A stretch of 64,000 nucleotides of DNA from Arthrobacter sp. B2a2-09 (GTDB lineage Bacteria > Actinomycetota > Actinomycetes > Actinomycetales > Micrococcaceae). Below, piece by piece: positions 16,291 to 24,676 of this stretch; the first letter of the stretch is position 1; every line of letters begins with the position of its first letter. Location: NCBI RefSeq assembly GCF_027587375.1, contig NZ_JAMXIC010000017.1:1-64000 (forward strand). Reading direction: 5' to 3'. Position numbers and translations under genes: made by a program. Under the pieces are notes generated by a model that saw nothing but the letters and a program-made list of their open reading frames with translations, had not been told where the DNA came from and searched no databases.

Positions 16291-17874
16291 ATGGACCAGC
16301 AAGCAATCTACTTCGGTAGCCCCGCCTCCGACGACGATGCGGTCGTTCCTGAACCGACGTCGCCCGCAGTCGAAGCGCGCCTCAAGCACCGCGCCGACGT
16401 CGTCCGCCATCGCGGCCGTTATAGCTTGCTGAACCAGAACCGTACCCCGCAGGAGGTGATGGTCGAAGACCTTCTCGTTATTCGCGCTGCACTGGACGCG
16501 GCCGGGCTGGACGTCATCCTGGTCCGCGGCAACGATCACCGGCCTGTGATCGCCGTCGACTGGAAGCTCCGGAAGAAACTGCGCCAGGCTTTGGTCAACG
16601 CTTTCCGGAACGAACCGTTCTACTCCATGACCGTGGATGCGCGGAAGAAATCCACGTTGCTGGTGGCCGACGGCGAGCTCTCCAGCAACCGGAAGGCCCG
16701 GATTTTCCGGCTCTTCCGTCCGCGCGTGGAACCCGGGGGCGGGTTGACCTACGGTCCATCGCTGGGCGTGCAACTGGAATTGTGGGAGTTCGACGGCGAA
16801 CAACTCGTGTTGCCGGTGGAAAACTCCCTGACGCGGCGAACCATGCTGCGCCAGGACGCTGTCCGGGGCACGGTGGAACGCCACGGGCTGAGCTGGCCGA
16901 CCATCGAGAACATGTTCGCGGACCACGCGAGCGACATCGACTTCGACGTCGACATCGTCTTTTCATGGGTGGACGGCAACGATCCCGCGTACATCGCGGC
17001 CCGCCGCGAGCAGATGAAAGACGCAGTCGTGGGCGAGGGCGATGCCCACGAGGCCCGTTTCCGGCAGATCAACGAGCTCAAATATGCCCTGCGCTCGGTC
17101 TACATGTATGCGCCCTGGATTCGCCGGATCTACATCGCCACGGACTCCCCCGCGCCAGAGTGGCTGGCCGAGCACCCGAGCGTCAAGATCATGCGCAGCG
17201 AGGAGTTCTTCAAGGACCCCACGGTGCTGCCCACCCACAATTCCCAGGCCGTGGAATCCCAGTTGCACCATATTGAGGGCCTCTCCGAGCACTTCCTGTA
17301 TTCCAACGACGACATGTTCTTCGGCCGGCCCGTAGCACCGGACATGTTCTTCACTCCCGGCGGAATCACCAAGTTCATCGAAGCTTCCACACGGATCGGA
17401 CTGGGAGAGAACGACGCCGAACGCAGCGGCTTCGAGAACGCTGCCCGCGTCAATAGGAAGCTCCTCTGGGAGCGCTTCGGGCGGATCACCACACGCCACT
17501 TGGAGCACACCGCCGCACCCCTTCGCCGCAGCGTGATCTCCGAGATGGAGCGTGAGTTTCCGGCCGAGTTCGCCAAGACGGCGGGCAGCAGGTTCCGTGC
17601 GGCGGACAACATCTCCGTGACCAACTCGTTCTACCACTACTACTCGTTGCTCACGGGCCGGGCAGTGACGCAGACGGCAGCCAAGGTCAAGTATGTGGAC
17701 ACCACCCTGTGGTCCGGGCTGCACTATCTGCCCACGTTGCTCGCCAAGCGCAACGTGGACTTCTTCTGCCTCAACGATGGCAGCTTCCCCGAGGTGGCTG
17801 CCGACGAACGGGCCGGGCTCGTGACGGACTTCATGGAGAAGTACTTCCCGGTCAAGGCACCGTGGGAGAAGTAG
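16291..17874 (+). CDS. Stealth family protein, hexose-1-phosphate-type polysaccharide transferase
   Basis: The 527-residue protein carries the Stealth conserved regions. CR1 is DIVFSWVDGNDP (about 221-232), CR2 is FRQINELKYALRSVYMYAPW (from about 257), CR3 has LPTHNSQAVE then LYSNDDMFFGRPV (about 313-348), and CR4 follows near NSFYHYYSLL. Family members transfer sugar-1-phosphates to build phosphodiester-linked capsules or wall polymers, as in meningococcal capsule polymerases and GlcNAc-phosphotransferase. The roughly 200-residue N-terminus is family-specific and of unknown role. The ATG at 16291 is 15 bases from GGAGA, longer than usual. No capsule export genes adjoin it. Confidence 0.9.
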   Translation: MDQQAIYFGSPASDDDAVVPEPTSPAVEARLKHRADVVRHRGRYSLLNQNRTPQEVMVEDLLVIRAALDAAGLDVILVRGNDHRPVIAVDWKLRKKLRQALVNAFRNEPFYSMTVDARKKSTLLVADGELSSNRKARIFRLFRPRVEPGGGLTYGPSLGVQLELWEFDGEQLVLPVENSLTRRTMLRQDAVRGTVERHGLSWPTIENMFADHASDIDFDVDIVFSWVDGNDPAYIAARREQMKDAVVGEGDAHEARFRQINELKYALRSVYMYAPWIRRIYIATDSPAPEWLAEHPSVKIMRSEEFFKDPTVLPTHNSQAVESQLHHIEGLSEHFLYSNDDMFFGRPVAPDMFFTPGGITKFIEASTRIGLGENDAERSGFENAARVNRKLLWERFGRITTRHLEHTAAPLRRSVISEMEREFPAEFAKTAGSRFRAADNISVTNSFYHYYSLLTGRAVTQTAAKVKYVDTTLWSGLHYLPTLLAKRNVDFFCLNDGSFPEVAADERAGLVTDFMEKYFPVKAPWEK

Positions 17875-17878
17875 CCCT

Positions 17879-18877
17879 CTAGCGGCGGGTCATCTCCGGG
17901 CGCTTCGCGTCGGCCCTGGCACCGCGTTCGTGCGTGGGCCGCTGGGGAATCCGGACGCCTGCTTCAGCGAGCCGGCGCCTGGTGGCTTCCGGGCTGACGT
18001 ACTCACCGACAGTCGGCGACTTGCCCAACGGCACCACTGAATGCACGATCGTTTGCTCGTAAACGTGCACCAGGTTGAATGCCTGGGCGCCATCCCGGCC
18101 GCGGGTACCTCCCTGCGGAACGTTGAGGTCCTGCGTGTAGCAGCTCGCGGAGGCAACCGATACCGGGACGCCGGCGAAAGTGGCCGTGGTGGAGTAGTGC
18201 AGGTGACCGCCCAGGATGGAGCGGACATCCGAATTGCGTACGACGTCGGCCAGCGCCGCTTGGCCGCGTAGCTCCACGAGGATGGCGAGGTCGAGGACGC
18301 TCGGGACCGGCGGGTGGTGGAGGGCAAGGATTGTGCCGTCCGGAGCTGGTGTTGAAAGCTCCGATCCCAACCAGTCGAGCTGGCTCTGGCTCAGCTCGCC
18401 ATGATGGAAGCCGGGCACGGAGGTATCCAGCGTGATGATCCGCAACCCGTTGACGAAGTAGCTGTGATCCACCGGGGCGTCATTGTCGCTCTGGTCGAAG
18501 AGGCCCGCACGGAAATTCGCCCGGTCGTCGTGGTTTCCCATCGCCCAGATCACCCGCGCTCCCATCTCGCGACAGGCAGGCTCGACGATCGACCGGAGTT
18601 TGGCGTAAGCACCCGGCTCGCCTTGGTCGGCGAGGTCACCAGTGAAGATCACGGCGTCGGGGCGGACCTTTGACGCGTGCACTTCCGAAAAGAGTTGTCT
18701 GAGATGGGCTTCGCTGTCTACCGCGCCGTAAAGGGGTTCCGACCCTCCCACCAGATGGGAGTCGCTAAGGTGCAGAAGTACGTGTCCTGGCCGCGGGTGC
18801 TCGGCCTCGATGAGCTCCATTACTACCTTCGGGTCGGTAGGAGACGGCGCCTCCAGTTTCAGTCCCAATAGACCCAA
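17879..18877 (-). CDS. Metallophosphoesterase, CpdA-like class III phosphodiesterase
   Basis: The 332-residue protein has all calcineurin-type metal motifs in order: HLSDSHL, FTGDLADQG, AMGNHDDR, LALHHPPVP and LGGHLHYS. This matches class III cyclic-nucleotide phosphodiesterases (CpdA/Icc), which hydrolyse cAMP and related phosphodiesters in the cytoplasm. The longest frame starts with TTG at 18877; an ATG at 18820 (MELIEAEH) has an AAGG site and is an equally good start. Its stop is only 4 bases from that of the convergent Stealth gene. The first repeat array lies just upstream. Confidence 0.9.
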   Translation of the reverse strand: MGLLGLKLEAPSPTDPKVVMELIEAEHPRPGHVLLHLSDSHLVGGSEPLYGAVDSEAHLRQLFSEVHASKVRPDAVIFTGDLADQGEPGAYAKLRSIVEPACREMGARVIWAMGNHDDRANFRAGLFDQSDNDAPVDHSYFVNGLRIITLDTSVPGFHHGELSQSQLDWLGSELSTPAPDGTILALHHPPVPSVLDLAILVELRGQAALADVVRNSDVRSILGGHLHYSTTATFAGVPVSVASASCYTQDLNVPQGGTRGRDGAQAFNLVHVYEQTIVHSVVPLGKSPTVGEYVSPEATRRRLAEAGVRIPQRPTHERGARADAKRPEMTRR

Positions 18878-18955
18878 TCCAACCAGACAAAAGGCTAACG
18901 CAGGGTAACTTACGGACGGAATGTTGGAAAATTACTCGCCCACCCCGGCGATCCT

Positions 18956-19186
18956 CGCTCACTTTTAGGGCACTTTTCCCCGACGCTCGCTCACTTTTGG
19001 CTTATTTTTCCCCGACGCTCGCTCACCAAAGGTGAGCGAGCGAGCGTCCGCCCAAAAGGCGACAAAGGTGAGCGAGCGTCCGCCCAAAAGGCGACAAAGG
19101 TGAGCGAGCGTCCGCCCAAAAGGCGACAAAGGTGAGCGAGCGTCCGCCCCAAAAGGGGCCAAAGGTGAGCGAGCGTCCGCCCCGCT
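18956..19186. repeat. Converging repeat array 1 (roughly 32-bp units)
   Basis: The 309-base spacer 18878-19186 is mostly repeat. The left half has about 2.5 units reading CGCTCGCTCACTTTT-(G-rich)-TTTTCCCCGA. The right half has five units in the opposite direction, each starting GGTGAGCGAGCG at 19031, 19067, 19099, 19131 and 19164 with a CCGCCCAAAAGGCG hairpin core; spacings are 36, 32, 32 and 33. The halves meet at CGCTCACC-AAA-GGTGAGCG. The right edge touches the stop codon of the fusion gene, so the array is the 3' element of that operon. Confidence 0.9.
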
Positions 19187-21706
19187 TCAACGCCGGAGAT
19201 GCGAGTCCACCGCTGCCAGCACGGCCCGCGAGGCCTCACGTCCGCCGATGGTCACACGCACCCCCTCGCCGTCGAACGCCCGGACGGAAACGCCGTGGCG
19301 CACACAGGCTTGCTCCAACTCCGCTGCCCGCTCCACCCGAATCCACACGAAGTTCGCGCCACTTTCCGGCACCTGAAAGCCGCGGCTCCGCAGTTCCCCG
19401 GCCAGGAATTCCCGTTCCGCCACGATTGCCGAGACAGTCGCGTGCAGAAGATCTTCTTCGGCCCAGGCTGCAACAGCCCCTGCCTCGGCTACCCTGCTTA
19501 GGCCGAACGGCGGGGCCGATCTCCGCAAGTTGCCAACAATTTCCGGGGCCGCTGCCAGGTATCCAACCCGCGCGCCGGCGAGCCCGTAGGCCTTGGAGAA
19601 GGTCCGAAGGACCACCAAATTAGGGAACATTGCCAACAGGGCTACTTCGTCCTCTTCCGGCTGGGTGAATTCACGATAGGCCTCATCGAGCACCACCAGC
19701 ACGTTTCCGGGCACCTGGCTCAGGAAGCGAACCAGTTCATCGTGCTGGATCACGGTTCCCGTGGGGTTGTTCGGGTTGCAGACAATCACCGCTTTCGTGC
19801 GCTCTGTGACCGCGCCCGCCATCGCGTCCAGCCGATGCCCGAGCCCGGCGTCGAGCGCCACCCGAACGCTTGACGCCCCTGCCACGGTCACCAGAATGGG
19901 ATATGCCTCGTAACTGCGCCAGGCATGAACTACCTCGGAGCCGGGCCCGGTGTATGCCGTGAGCAACTGCTGGAGAAGGGACAAGGAGCCTGCCCCCACC
20001 ATCACTTGCTCATCCGCGAGCCCCAAGCGCCTTGCGATTGCTGCCACCAGCTCGTCGCCAAAGAGGCTCGGGTAGCGGTTCAGCCCGGCGGCGGCCGCCG
20101 CGATGGCGTTCCGGACAGCGGACGACGGCGGCACGGAAGACTCGTTGGAAGACGCCACCCAGGTGACGCTGCCCTGGCCTGAAGCCCGAGAATAGCTCGG
20201 AAGCGCCGCGATTTCGGACCGCGGCACTGGGAACGACGGCTGGCCAACGAAAGCCACCGAATCTTCCCTGGAAGCACCACCGGGTACCAGGACCTTGCCC
20301 GGGTTCATCAGGTTGTCCGGGTCCAAGGCTGCCTTAATGGCGGCCATGACGCCCACCCCGGCAGGATGTTCGGCGCGGAGTGAGTCCATTTTGCCGGCAC
20401 CGATGCCGTGCTCGCCCGTGCAGGTGCCTCCCATCGAGAGAGCACGGGCCACGAGCCGTCGATTCAGGGCCGAGGCCTCTGCCAAGGCGTCGTCGTCCCC
20501 GGGTTTGAGGACAATCGCAAGATGGAAATTTCCGTCGCCCGCATGCCCGGCGATCGGGGCCACCACTCCCGAGGCGACGATGTCTTCCTTGGTGGCGGCG
20601 ATGCATTCGGCCAGCCGTGAGATGGGCACGCACACATCCGTCGACCAGGTGTGCGCGCCGTCTACGAGGGCCTGGCAAGCCGGCAGGACATCGTGCCGGG
20701 CCCGCCACAACCGCTCTCGGTCCGTCGCCTCCGTGGCGAATTCGAAGCCGCTGCCACCGTGCCTGACGGCGATCGCTTGGATTTGCCCCGTCTGCTCCTC
20801 CACTGCGCGTGGAGTCCCATGGAACTCGAACAGCAAGCTGGCAGTTCCGGGCAATTCCAGCGCGGAGTAGGCGTTGACGGCGGCGATGGTGGTGTCGTCC
20901 AGCAACTCCACGCGAGCCACCGGAATCCCCGCTTGGATGGCTTCCTGCACCACCAGGGAAGCCGCCTCGATCGAAGGGAAGCCGCAGACGGCGGCGGAGA
21001 TCGCTTGCGGTTGGCCGTAGACGCGGAGCGTCACCTCGGTAATGATCCCCAGCGTGCCCTCGGCGCCGACGAAGAGATGCGTGAGGTCGTAGCCAGCCGC
21101 CGACTTCCTCGCCCGGCCGCCCGTACGCACAATTTCGCCACTCGCAAGAACCACCGTCAAGCCCAGGACACTTTCCCGCATCGTCCCATAGCGGACGGCC
21201 GTGGTGCCACTGGCCCGGGTGGAGCACATGCCACCGACGCTCGCGTCCACGCCCGGGCCCACCGGGAAGAACAGGCCAAAGGGATCCAGCTCAGTGTTGA
21301 GGGCGCTCTTCATCACTCCGGCCTGGACCGTAACGTCCAGATCCGCCGGGCTGAGGCGCAGGATGCCGGTCATGCCGGAAAGATCGATCGTGACCACCCC
21401 GGCCCGGGCGTTGGCACCTCCTTCGAGTCCCGTTCCGGCCCCGATCGGCACCACCGGCACGCCGTGCGCGGCGCAAATCCGCACCGCCGACGCAACGTCT
21501 TCCGTGGAGGACGGACGCACGACGGCGTCCGGCAGGCCTGACGGAAGATGCGAACGGTCACGTGAACGGGCAGTGCGGGCGGCAGTATCGACGGCGACCT
21601 TGCCGCCCAGCGTCCGCTGGAGTTCGACGACGACGGCGGGGACCGTCGTCGGGCGCTCGGCTTCACTGCCTTCCAGCAACGCACCCAACTGTGCCGGATT
21701 GCTCAT
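19187..21706 (-). CDS. Fusion of FAD-linked D-2-hydroxyacid dehydrogenase and class I/II aminotransferase
   Basis: This 839-residue protein joins two complete enzymes. Residues 1-473 are an LDHD/GlcD-type FAD oxidoreductase: FAD_binding_4 with GAGTGLEGG (89-97), GHAGDGNFH (387-395), GEHGIG (431-436) and the C-terminal LMNPGKVL. After a roughly 30-residue linker, residues 505-839 are a HisC/aromatic-type PLP aminotransferase with NPNNPTG (644-650), DEAYREF (674-680) and the PLP lysine in RTFSKAYG (K705). No stop or frameshift separates them. The likely joint reaction is D-2-hydroxy acid to 2-oxo acid to L-amino acid, or part of it in reverse. Its start overlaps the ABC ATPase stop by ATGA, so it is coupled to an amino-acid-type importer. 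Confidence 0.9.
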   Translation of the reverse strand: MSNPAQLGALLEGSEAERPTTVPAVVVELQRTLGGKVAVDTAARTARSRDRSHLPSGLPDAVVRPSSTEDVASAVRICAAHGVPVVPIGAGTGLEGGANARAGVVTIDLSGMTGILRLSPADLDVTVQAGVMKSALNTELDPFGLFFPVGPGVDASVGGMCSTRASGTTAVRYGTMRESVLGLTVVLASGEIVRTGGRARKSAAGYDLTHLFVGAEGTLGIITEVTLRVYGQPQAISAAVCGFPSIEAASLVVQEAIQAGIPVARVELLDDTTIAAVNAYSALELPGTASLLFEFHGTPRAVEEQTGQIQAIAVRHGGSGFEFATEATDRERLWRARHDVLPACQALVDGAHTWSTDVCVPISRLAECIAATKEDIVASGVVAPIAGHAGDGNFHLAIVLKPGDDDALAEASALNRRLVARALSMGGTCTGEHGIGAGKMDSLRAEHPAGVGVMAAIKAALDPDNLMNPGKVLVPGGASREDSVAFVGQPSFPVPRSEIAALPSYSRASGQGSVTWVASSNESSVPPSSAVRNAIAAAAAGLNRYPSLFGDELVAAIARRLGLADEQVMVGAGSLSLLQQLLTAYTGPGSEVVHAWRSYEAYPILVTVAGASSVRVALDAGLGHRLDAMAGAVTERTKAVIVCNPNNPTGTVIQHDELVRFLSQVPGNVLVVLDEAYREFTQPEEDEVALLAMFPNLVVLRTFSKAYGLAGARVGYLAAAPEIVGNLRRSAPPFGLSRVAEAGAVAAWAEEDLLHATVSAIVAEREFLAGELRSRGFQVPESGANFVWIRVERAAELEQACVRHGVSVRAFDGEGVRVTIGGREASRAVLAAVDSHLRR

Positions 21707-22470
21707 GCAAGGACCTTGGACAGGAATGCCTGCGTCCGCGGCTCACGCGGGTCTTCGAGGACCTGGTGCGGATCGCCGCTCTCCACGAGCTGCCCGTCGG
21801 CCATGAAGTGGACCACGTTGCCGACTTCCTTGGCGAAGCCCATCTCATGGGTGACCACAATCATCGTCATCCCTGAGTCCGCCAGCGAGCGCATCACGTC
21901 CAACACCTCACCCACGAGCTCGGGGTCCAGCGCCGACGTGGGTTCGTCAAAAAGCATGACCGAGGGCTTGAGCGCGAGCGAGCGCGCGATCGCCACCCGC
22001 TGCTGCTGGCCGCCCGAGAGCTGGCCCGGGTAATGGTCCGCCTTGTCCGCCAGTCCTACGCGTGCCAACAACTGCCGGCCTTCCTCGACGGCCTGCTCCT
22101 TGGGGATGCGCTGGACCACTGTGGGACCCTCGATCACGTTTTCCAGTGCGGTGCGGTGTGGAAAGAGATTGAACTGCTGGAAGACCATTCCGATCGAAGC
22201 GCGTTGCTTCGCGGTCTCATGCTCCTTGAGTTCGTGGAGCTTGTTGCCGGAGCGCCGGTACCCGATCCGTTCACCCTGGACCCAAAGCTGGCCGCCGTCG
22301 ATCTTTTCCAAGTGGTTCATACAACGGAGGAAGGTGCTCTTTCCCGAGCCTGACGGTCCCAGCAGGCACGCGACCTCGCCCGCATTGATATCCAGGCTGA
22401 TGCCTTTGAGGACCTCCAGATGACCGAAGGACTTGCGGATGTCCCGGGCCCGAACGATTGGTTCCTTCAC
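21703..22470 (-). CDS. Polar amino acid ABC transporter, ATP-binding protein (GlnQ/HisP-like)
   Basis: The 255-residue ATPase has Walker A GPSGSGKST, the Q-loop in FQQFNLFPH, signature LSGGQQQR, Walker B VMLFDEPTSALD and the switch VTHEMGF. The insertion RSGNKLHELKEHET is typical of HisP/GlnQ-type proteins. It drives uptake through the permease encoded just upstream. It overlaps both neighbours by ATGA (22467-22470 and 21703-21706), so transporter and fusion enzyme are translated together. Confidence 0.96.
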   Translation of the reverse strand: MKEPIVRARDIRKSFGHLEVLKGISLDINAGEVACLLGPSGSGKSTFLRCMNHLEKIDGGQLWVQGERIGYRRSGNKLHELKEHETAKQRASIGMVFQQFNLFPHRTALENVIEGPTVVQRIPKEQAVEEGRQLLARVGLADKADHYPGQLSGGQQQRVAIARSLALKPSVMLFDEPTSALDPELVGEVLDVMRSLADSGMTMIVVTHEMGFAKEVGNVVHFMADGQLVESGDPHQVLEDPREPRTQAFLSKVLA

Positions 22471-23447
22471 TTGGCCTTCTCCAGTTCTTCTGCGGGTCCG
22501 CTGACCGTCGCCAAAGAGGCACTCGACGCCGGCGGGAGACCGGACTTCGAGAGGGCGTTCGCTGCGGTTTTGGGGAGTGCTTTGGCGGCTTTCATCGGGG
22601 TGAAGCCCCGTTCAAAATGCCGTTCCACGTAGTATTGGCCCACGGATAGGACCGCCGTGACAGCCAGGTACCAAAGGGCCGCGACGATCAGCAGCGGAAT
22701 GGTCTGGAACGTGCGCGAGTAGATGATCGAAACCGACGTCAAGAGCTCGCTGTAGCCGATGACGATCACCAGCGAGGTGTACTTCAGCATGCCGATGGTC
22801 TCGTTGCCGGTGGGCGGGATGATGACGCGCATGGCCTGCGGGAGGATGACGCGGCGCATGGTCTGCAGCCGCGTCATTCCCATGGCCTTCGCTGCCTCGG
22901 TCTGCCCCACCGGGATGGCCCGGATACCGGAGCGGACAATCTCACCCATGTACGCGCCTTCGTTGAGGCTCAGGCCCAGGATGGCCGCGGTGAACGGGGA
23001 GATCAGCGTGTTGGTGGAGATCTCGAAGAAGCTGGGGCCGAACGGAACGCCCAGCACCAGCTTCGGGATCAGCGCCGCCATGAAGAACCAGAACAGGAGT
23101 TGGACCATGAGCGGGGTGCCGCGGAAAAACCAGGAGTAGGCCCACGCGGCGGAGGAAAGTATGGGGTTCGGGGAAAGGCGGCACACGGCCACAGCGATTC
23201 CCAGGACGATGCCGATGGCCATCGAAACGGCGGTCAGCATCAGTGTGTTGCCCAGGCCGGCCAGCACCGGAGCCGCGAACAGGTACTCTCCCACCGTGCC
23301 CCACTGGAACCGTTGGTTGGTGACCATGCCATAGGCCATGAGCGCTACGCCGAGTACCACCACTCCTGCCATGACCCAGCGCCCGCGGTAGCGGGCAGGG
23401 ACGATTGAGAGATTCTGTTCCTCCTCCGTCGCCGTGTACAGGGTCAT
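22467..23447 (-). CDS. Polar amino acid ABC transporter, permease
   Basis: The 326-residue permease has HisM/GlnP-type hydrophobic segments and the cytoplasmic EAA loop at EAAKAMGMTRLQTMRRVILPQ. The core starts near residue 70 (AGLGNTLMLTAVSMAIG). An Ala/Ser-rich 50-residue C-terminal tail and a longer N-terminus are extra compared with the usual 220-residue permeases. Only one permease gene is present, so it should form a homodimer. It overlaps the binding-protein gene by ATGA. Confidence 0.95.
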   Translation of the reverse strand: MTLYTATEEEQNLSIVPARYRGRWVMAGVVVLGVALMAYGMVTNQRFQWGTVGEYLFAAPVLAGLGNTLMLTAVSMAIGIVLGIAVAVCRLSPNPILSSAAWAYSWFFRGTPLMVQLLFWFFMAALIPKLVLGVPFGPSFFEISTNTLISPFTAAILGLSLNEGAYMGEIVRSGIRAIPVGQTEAAKAMGMTRLQTMRRVILPQAMRVIIPPTGNETIGMLKYTSLVIVIGYSELLTSVSIIYSRTFQTIPLLIVAALWYLAVTAVLSVGQYYVERHFERGFTPMKAAKALPKTAANALSKSGLPPASSASLATVSGPAEELEKAK

Positions 23448-24352
23448 TTGGTGGCTCCGTTGATGGTGAACTTCTCGATGACGTGGTCATCCATCTTGTA
23501 CTTGGTGAGGATCGACTCATAGGTACCGTCTGCCTTGATCTGCTCCATGGCCTTCTGCACCACGTTGATCAGGTCCGTGCTGTCCTTGGGGAACACGATT
23601 CCGAAGAATCCCTCCTGGTACGGCTTACCCATCGCCAAGTCACCGTTGCTCTCGGCGGCAACCACGGAACCTGACGTCGTATCAAGCAGGAAGGCGTCCA
23701 CCCGCCCGCTCTGCAGCGCCAGTACTGCCTGGTTCTGCCCGGCATAGATGGTGATGGCGAGGGGTTCCTTTCCCGCGGCCTGGCATTTGCCGGATTGGGC
23801 CGATGCGTCGGCATCTTCGGTTGTGCCCTTGACGATGCCCACCTTTGCCCCGCACAAATCGTCGAGCGACTTCACATTGCGCGGGTTCGCCTTGGTGGTC
23901 ATGATGCCCGCACCTGCCGAGAAGTAGTCCAGGAAGCTGACCTGCTTCTGGCGCTCGGGAGTGTCCGACATCGCGGACATGCCCATGTCATAGCGGCCGG
24001 ACGCCAGGCCCGGGATGATCGCGTCAAAAGCGATGTTGTCGAAGGCGAGGGTAACGCCGAGCTTCTTCTCGAGGGCGTCCGCGAGCTCACGGTCGATCCC
24101 GACGATGGTCTTCCCGTCCTTGTCGATGGACTCGAACGGAGGGTACTCGACGTTGCTGGCCACCTTGATGGTGCCTGCGCCTTGGATCTCTTTGGGCAAC
24201 TGGCTGAAGAGCGGCGCCTTTGCCGCATTTGCCGCCGCGCTTGCGTCGCCACCTGCACTGGCCGGGCCGCCACAAGCGGTCAGTCCGACGACGGCGGCGA
24301 GTGCAATGGCCGCGAGGGCCGGCTTACGGAGTGAGAATGCAGAAATACTCAA
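23444..24352 (-). CDS. Amino acid ABC transporter substrate-binding lipoprotein (SBP family 3)
   Basis: The 302-residue protein has a lipoprotein signal ending in LTACGG, with the lipid Cys near residue 27. The family-3 fold is shown by VEYPPFESIDKDGKTIVGIDRELADALEKK near 70-100 and RYDMGMSAMSDTPERQKQV. It is anchored outside the membrane and delivers a polar amino acid or similar ligand. The start is TTG, set by AAGGAG six bases upstream. It opens the ABC-fusion operon. The upstream spacer (24353-24676) carries its promoter plus the terminator of the reductase gene. The ligand is not known. Confidence 0.93.
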   Translation of the reverse strand: MSISAFSLRKPALAAIALAAVVGLTACGGPASAGGDASAAANAAKAPLFSQLPKEIQGAGTIKVASNVEYPPFESIDKDGKTIVGIDRELADALEKKLGVTLAFDNIAFDAIIPGLASGRYDMGMSAMSDTPERQKQVSFLDYFSAGAGIMTTKANPRNVKSLDDLCGAKVGIVKGTTEDADASAQSGKCQAAGKEPLAITIYAGQNQAVLALQSGRVDAFLLDTTSGSVVAAESNGDLAMGKPYQEGFFGIVFPKDSTDLINVVQKAMEQIKADGTYESILTKYKMDDHVIEKFTINGATK

Positions 24353-24513
24353 TGTGTGCTCCTTGGGTTATTACGGCCCCATGCGAACTACGGGACAACT
24401 GCTGCCGGAATGGAAATTCAGAAAGAGTCTGTGCGATCTTGGATCAGCATAGGGATTAATTGCGCACACCACAATAGTAATTCAACATGAATTCAAAAGT
24501 GCCATTAAATGAA

Positions 24514-24549
24514 AAATGCCGGACCCGAAGGGCATCGGACCCGGCATTT
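24514..24549 (-). terminator. Terminator after the lyase-reductase unit; rest of the 24353-24676 spacer
   Basis: AAATGCCGG at 24514-24522 pairs with CCGGCATTT at 24541-24549; on the minus strand the hairpin runs into TTTTT. It separates the IclR-lyase-reductase transcript from the ABC-fusion operon. The remaining spacer is AT-richer than its surroundings and has a small dyad AATTC-AACAT-GAATT at 24479-24493, probably part of the ABC promoter region. No gene is seen in it. Confidence 0.8.
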
Positions 24550-24676
24550 AAAAATGGGCAAACTAAATCGCAAAACGTTAAAATCCCGGCCCCCAGGCGG
24601 GCACATGGACCCTCGATAGCGAGCAGATACGGCCCGCCCGGCCCGCAATCAAAGGGGAAGAACGCCACCGCTCCAC

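Noticed and set aside
18956..19186. CRISPR array
   Set aside because: The units are repeated throughout, including the inner part; there are no unique spacers, the array reverses direction in the middle, and no cas genes are near.
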